Shown piece after piece: positions 5,506 through 8,283 of a DNA stretch of 8,283 bases. The stretch comes from Sutterella sp. UBA4713 (GTDB taxonomy: Bacteria; Pseudomonadota; Gammaproteobacteria; Burkholderiales; Burkholderiaceae_F). A model generated the notes under the pieces. The model was not told where the DNA came from. It saw only the letters and a list, made by a program, of their open reading frames with translations, and ran no database searches. Location of the stretch: NCBI GenBank assembly GCA_002404465.1, contig DHJT01000058.1, positions 5,411-13,693 on the forward strand. The letters are read 5' to 3'. Within the stretch, counting starts at the first letter, position 1; each line of letters starts with the position of its first letter. Position numbers and translations under genes: made by a program.

Positions 5506-6897
5506 ATGCACAAGCGTCTTTTTCACCTCATTTGCGGTCCTGTGTTATTTGCCCTTTGCCTCGGGCTTATTCCGCAGTCCGTTTTGCCTCTTGCGACACG
5601 CACAGCCGTCGGAACAATGCTTTGGATGGGGTGGTGGTGGGTTTCCATGCCGGTCAATCCGGCCGTTACCGCCCTTTTGCCGATTGCCGTCAATGCGTTT
5701 TTCAATCTCGTCCCGATGAGTTCGGTAACGAGTCTGTATTTTTCAGACATCGTCGTCTTACTTTTAGGGGCAAGCATGATATCGGCAACGTGGGAAATCA
5801 CAGGCTTGGATAAACGCCTTGCCGTGCGTTCCCTGATGCTGCTCGGCCCGTCCGTTAAAACGCACATTGTCGTTTGGTTTTTAGTTTCCGTCGTTCTTTC
5901 CAGCGTACTTCCCAATGCGGTTGTTTGTGCCTTGTTAGTCCCGATTTGTGCCGCCATGATTCGGTTTCTCGCACAAAGTGACAAATCCGATTTCAAACCG
6001 CTTTTGTCTTTGCTTTTTGTCGGTATCGCCTGGGGATGCGGACTCGGGGGTCTCGGTACACCGCTCGGAGGAGCGATGAACCTTGTGGCCGTAAGCTACT
6101 TGGAGCAAATCACGGGACACGAGTACTTTTACATGGACTGGGTTGTCAAAATGGTGCCGATGATGCTCATTTTGGTTGCCGCTACGTTGATTTTCCTCCT
6201 GATTCTCGAGCCCAAAAATCTTTCCCTGGCGAAGACACGCGAATTCATCCGCGACGAAGCCGAAAAACTACCTGAGCTCTCGCGCGATGAGATTTACGGA
6301 CTCGTTTTATTTATCACGCCGCTTGTCCTGTCGTTTGCACGGGAACTGTATGCCGCCTGGTGTCCGGGCCTAAAACCGGCGCAATTGTTTCTCATTTGCG
6401 GGCTTATCAGTTTTGTCCTAACAGGAAAAAACGGTAAACCTTTTGCCACCTGGGAACAAGTCTGTCCGAAAATCGAATGGCAACTCCTCTTGCTATTTGC
6501 AGGCGGCCTGGCTCTCGGACTCCTTTTGACTCAAACGGGCGCCACGAAAGCCGTAGCCGGCGCCATCGCCCAATTGCATCTGGGAAGCGGCATTGCCCTG
6601 CTGCTTGTCATCATCGCCGTCACGATGATTTTTGTCGAAGTAGCCAGCAACACGGCAGCCGCCGCCATCGCTGTTCCCATGGTAATCAGTCTGGCACACG
6701 CACTCGGAGAGGATCCCGTTCCTTACGTCTACATCACGGCCGCTGCGTTTAATACGGGATTTATGTTCCCGACATCGATTCGAGCCATTCCGATTGCCTA
6801 CGGGCTTAATCCGACCTACCTATTTTTATCCGGCGCGGTCATGACGAGCATCACCGTCGTTCTGATTGCTCTGGCCGGTCGTTTTCTCTTCTTTTAG
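5506..6897 (+). CDS. SLC13/DASS-family anion (dicarboxylate/sulfate-type) transporter, divergent
   Basis: This 463-residue, very hydrophobic protein has about 11-12 membrane segments arranged as two related halves, as in divalent anion:sodium symporters of the inner membrane (CitT, VcINDY). The second half has the family signature SNT at residues 381-383, followed by AAAAIAVPM. The first half retains GGLGTPLGGAMN (181-192), the loop that helps form a cation site. Two expected motifs are changed: the first SNT is replaced by L-P-N-A (135-138), and the second-half loop, usually a TPPN-type sequence, reads FMFPTSIRAIP (419-429). The substrate cannot be told; a C4-dicarboxylate or related carboxylate is the usual guess. 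The ATG at 5506 has no ribosome-binding site, and the bases before it are pyrimidine-rich (CCTCC, CCTCCC). The gene lies alone between the bamD terminator and the convergent gene at 6909. Confidence 0.82.
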   Translation: MHKRLFHLICGPVLFALCLGLIPQSVLPLATRTAVGTMLWMGWWWVSMPVNPAVTALLPIAVNAFFNLVPMSSVTSLYFSDIVVLLLGASMISATWEITGLDKRLAVRSLMLLGPSVKTHIVVWFLVSVVLSSVLPNAVVCALLVPICAAMIRFLAQSDKSDFKPLLSLLFVGIAWGCGLGGLGTPLGGAMNLVAVSYLEQITGHEYFYMDWVVKMVPMMLILVAATLIFLLILEPKNLSLAKTREFIRDEAEKLPELSRDEIYGLVLFITPLVLSFARELYAAWCPGLKPAQLFLICGLISFVLTGKNGKPFATWEQVCPKIEWQLLLLFAGGLALGLLLTQTGATKAVAGAIAQLHLGSGIALLLVIIAVTMIFVEVASNTAAAAIAVPMVISLAHALGEDPVPYVYITAAAFNTGFMFPTSIRAIPIAYGLNPTYLFLSGAVMTSITVVLIALAGRFLFF

Positions 6898-6908
6898 TCG
6901 CCCGACGA

Positions 6909-7316
6909 TTAATCCGGGTTCAGATAGTCGGTTTCAAGCACATTCTTACGAAGTCGCATGAGGTTGATGCGACATGCAAGAAGCACTTCCGCCTCCCCGT
7001 CTTCCGCTCCTTTAATTTGCGAACGAAACGCACATTCTTCTTTCATATACAAGTTAAACAGTCGATTGGCTTCCTGAACGTTCTTAGCTGCCTGCCGCTT
7101 CTTATTTGCGCGATCAAACATGCGAGCCTTGGCAAGCACCAATTCCAAAATGCTGTTGTACTGGGACTGAACTTGTTTGGCCTCCAGTGTCAGACAGTCG
7201 CGTTTTTGTTCCTTTTTCGTCATATTTTTATAGCACTCGTTAACTTCGTCGAGAGCAAAGGCATGATTGCCGGTCAAAAACAAACACGAAAAAACAATCC
7301 AGAAAATCTTACGCAT
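6909..7316 (-). CDS. Small secreted LprI/DUF1311-like protein (possible lysozyme inhibitor-like)
   Basis: From the ATG at 7316 the protein is 135 residues. It begins with a clear Sec signal peptide (basic MRK, hydrophobic core 4-16) and probable cleavage after AFA at residue 21, so it is exported to the periplasm or beyond. The mature part is charged and helical, with cysteines at 28, 41, 94 and 115, enough for two disulfides. The spacing of the last two (LYMKEECAFRS, then about 20 residues to LLACRINLMRLR) resembles the LprI/DUF1311 domain, some members of which bind lysozyme. The frame can be extended to 7466, but that part crosses the lptE promoter and spoils the signal peptide. AGGA eight bases before the ATG at 7316 supports the shorter start. 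The stop lies 11 nt from the convergent transporter stop. The fold call is moderate; lysozyme inhibition is an inference. Confidence 0.6.
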   Translation of the reverse strand: MRKIFWIVFSCLFLTGNHAFALDEVNECYKNMTKKEQKRDCLTLEAKQVQSQYNSILELVLAKARMFDRANKKRQAAKNVQEANRLFNLYMKEECAFRSQIKGAEDGEAEVLLACRINLMRLRKNVLETDYLNPD

Positions 7317-7356
7317 GCCGAGTATCCTGAAAATGGGCCGTATCCGATCGCGCATC

Positions 7357-7362
7357 ATTGTA
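7357..7362 (-). promoter_or_regulatory. Weak candidate -10 box for the secreted LprI-like gene
   Basis: The minus strand reads TACAAT here (five of six matches to the consensus), about 40 nt before the ATG at 7316. A TTGAAC lies upstream but at 20 nt spacing, longer than usual. It sits in the palindrome TTGTACAA (7358-7365). Confidence 0.25.
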
Positions 7363-7383
7363 CAAGCGCAAACGGCAATCCGG

Positions 7384-7412
7384 TTCAAATCCCGAACGCT
7401 CGCCCCTATAAT
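7384..7412 (+). promoter_or_regulatory. Promoter for lptE-holA
   Basis: TTCAAA (7384-7389; four of six consensus matches) and a perfect TATAAT (7407-7412) are separated by 17 nt, the optimal spacing for a housekeeping sigma-70 promoter. Transcription would start near 7419, about 28 nt before the lptE ATG. The -10 is flanked by CGCTC (7397-7401) and GAGCG (7413-7417), an exact inverted repeat that could be an operator. Confidence 0.6.
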
Positions 7413-7446
7413 GAGCGGCACGGTTTTCATTAATCGAGAGATTTTT

Positions 7447-7944
7447 ATGCCCTGCTCAAGACGCACGTTACTCAGTACGTTTTCGGTTCTCTTACTCTCC
7501 GGTTGCGGATTTCATCTGCGCGGCAGTTTCACGTTGCCCTTCAAGACACTGTTTTTGGACATGGACGGCAATTCCAAGTTCACGGCAACCTTAGCGCGCA
7601 TGCTCCGCGCAGGAAGCAACGTATCGCTTGTCGAAACCATCCAAGATGCTCAAGCCGTCTTGCGTATCACACAGAACACGTCCAGTCGCGATGTTCTTTC
7701 TTACAGCACTTCGGGGCGAGCCCGTGAATTCGAACTGAAGATTGTCCTGACTTTTACCGTCGTAGCACCGGACGGCCATGTATTCCTTGCCCCGACAACA
7801 ATCAGCGTTGCTCGCGACATTACCTACGACGACAATGACTACCTGAGTCGAGACTCGGAAGAAACGATGATTAAAACCGAGATGCAAAATGACATCATCG
7901 AACAAATGATTCGTCGCATCGAACGCGCAACGCCGGAACGGTAA
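7447..7944 (+). CDS. lptE: LPS-assembly lipoprotein LptE
   Basis: LptE is the outer-membrane lipoprotein that plugs and assembles the LptD barrel, which delivers lipopolysaccharide to the cell surface. From the ATG at 7447 the protein is 165 residues, a normal length. It has basic residues R5 R6, a hydrophobic core and lipobox LSGC with acylated Cys20, followed at once by GFHLRG, the family hallmark after the lipid-bearing Cys. The mature part shows the alternating strands and long C-terminal helix of LptE. The open frame reaches back to 7267, but that section runs through the promoter; GAGAG at 7436-7440 and spacing of 6 nt support 7447. It is followed 19 nt later by holA, as in many proteobacteria. 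The leuS gene that precedes lptE in E. coli is absent; a small divergent gene is there instead. Confidence 0.92.
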   Translation: MPCSRRTLLSTFSVLLLSGCGFHLRGSFTLPFKTLFLDMDGNSKFTATLARMLRAGSNVSLVETIQDAQAVLRITQNTSSRDVLSYSTSGRAREFELKIVLTFTVVAPDGHVFLAPTTISVARDITYDDNDYLSRDSEETMIKTEMQNDIIEQMIRRIERATPER

Positions 7945-7963
7945 CGCCGAAAAGGTGTTTTTT

Positions 7964-8283
7964 ATGCGTGCAAGCGATATCGCATCTCAACTGAAAAGCA
8001 ACACAATCTCGCCCTTGTGGTTTATTACGGGCGAAGAGCCGCTTGTCATGATTGAATCGGCTGAGGCCGTCCGCTCCAAAGCCAAAGCATTAGGCTTTCA
8101 GGAACGCGAAGTCTTTAACGCCTCCGCTCTGTGGGACTGGTCGCTTCTGGAATCTTCTTGCCGAGAAGTCGGCCTTTTTTCTCCGAAGAAAATCATTGAT
8201 TTACGCTTGGCGACTTTCCGTCCCGGTGTAAAAGGCGCCAAAGCCCTTTCGGATCTGGCCGACATGACGCTTGAAAATGTCGT
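7964..8283 (+). CDS. holA: DNA polymerase III delta subunit HolA (N-terminal part, runs off right edge)
   Basis: Delta is the clamp-loader subunit that opens the beta sliding clamp during replication. The ATG at 7964 has AAAGG (7951-7955) 8 nt upstream and opens 106 complete codons with no stop before the window ends. The beginning, with QLKSNTISPLWFITGEEPLV, matches the delta-subunit pattern in which a short helix is followed by a beta strand and the G-x-E/D-P-L-L type motif (the degenerate P-loop position of the AAA+ fold); then come the WDWSLL and GLFSPKKIIDLRL stretches, equivalent to the segment that gives the E. coli delta its clamp-contact helix. It lies 19 nt after lptE on the same strand and shares its promoter. 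Only the first third of the protein is present. Confidence 0.9.
   Translation, partial: MRASDIASQLKSNTISPLWFITGEEPLVMIESAEAVRSKAKALGFQEREVFNASALWDWSLLESSCREVGLFSPKKIIDLRLATFRPGVKGAKALSDLADMTLENV

Noticed and set aside
5408..5719. 103-codon plus-strand frame whose ATG overlaps the bamD stop (TAATG)
   Set aside because: It runs through the bamD terminator and then overlaps the transporter in another frame; the product has no recognisable pattern and no ribosome-binding site of its own.
5523..5996. 157-codon minus-strand frame opposite the transporter
   Set aside because: It is antisense to a clear membrane-protein gene, with a low-complexity polar translation and no start signals.
7317..7466. 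N-terminal extension of the secreted LprI-like protein back to 7466
   Set aside because: The extension crosses the lptE promoter and start region and would bury a good signal peptide 50 residues in; the ATG at 7316 has its own ribosome-binding site.
1..8283. Search for CRISPR repeats, insertion-sequence ends, tRNA genes, toxin-antitoxin or phage-defence genes
   Set aside because: I saw no direct-repeat arrays, transposase motifs, cloverleaf-like sequence or defence-type domains; the space is filled by housekeeping genes with short gaps.

Overview
The window reads as ordinary chromosome from a Gram-negative proteobacterium. Three genes serve the outer membrane or its assembly: the lipoproteins BamD and LptE, and an AsmA/DUF748-type protein. 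The divergent bamD / rluD-pgeF pair and the adjacent lptE-holA pair are familiar proteobacterial neighbourhoods, and the divergent bamD orientation fits Betaproteobacteria. A host-associated Burkholderiales such as Sutterellaceae would fit the balanced base composition and the SLC13-type carboxylate transporter, but that placement is a guess from protein style and was not tested.

Layout, left to right. (1) Positions 1-66, minus strand: the first 22 codons of a gene that runs off the left edge, ending in RSSGAG. This looks like the start of a GGQ-type release factor, most likely ArfB/YaeJ. (2) Positions 67-214: a divergent promoter region with a consensus -10 box and a 7+7 bp inverted repeat. 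(3) Positions 215-1366, plus: a DUF748/AsmA-like membrane-anchored protein. (4) Positions 1405-4621, minus: a compact operon rluD > pgeF > rimO, with 26 nt between the first two genes and a 4 nt stop/start overlap between the last two. It faces the DUF748 gene tail to tail. (5) bamD on the plus strand starts back to back with rluD; the two start codons share the bases CATG. bamD ends in a clear rho-independent terminator. (6) Positions 5506-6897, plus: a DASS/SLC13-family transporter with altered signature motifs. (7) Positions 6909-7316, minus: a small secreted protein with four mature cysteines, resembling LprI/DUF1311. (8) Positions 7447-7944 and 7964-8283, plus: lptE and the N-terminal part of holA, which runs off the right edge.

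Functionally the window mixes ribosome quality and modification (ArfB-like, RluD on 23S rRNA, RimO on protein S12), envelope biogenesis and editing (PgeF, BamD, LptE, the AsmA-like protein, possibly the lysozyme-inhibitor-like protein), one nutrient transporter and one replication clamp-loader subunit. I saw no mobile element, CRISPR array, phage gene, tRNA or rRNA. I did not find a convincing undescribed multi-gene system. The observations worth a second look are local: the interlocked rluD/bamD starts, the unusual transporter motifs, and the small secreted protein that sits where leuS lies in E. coli.
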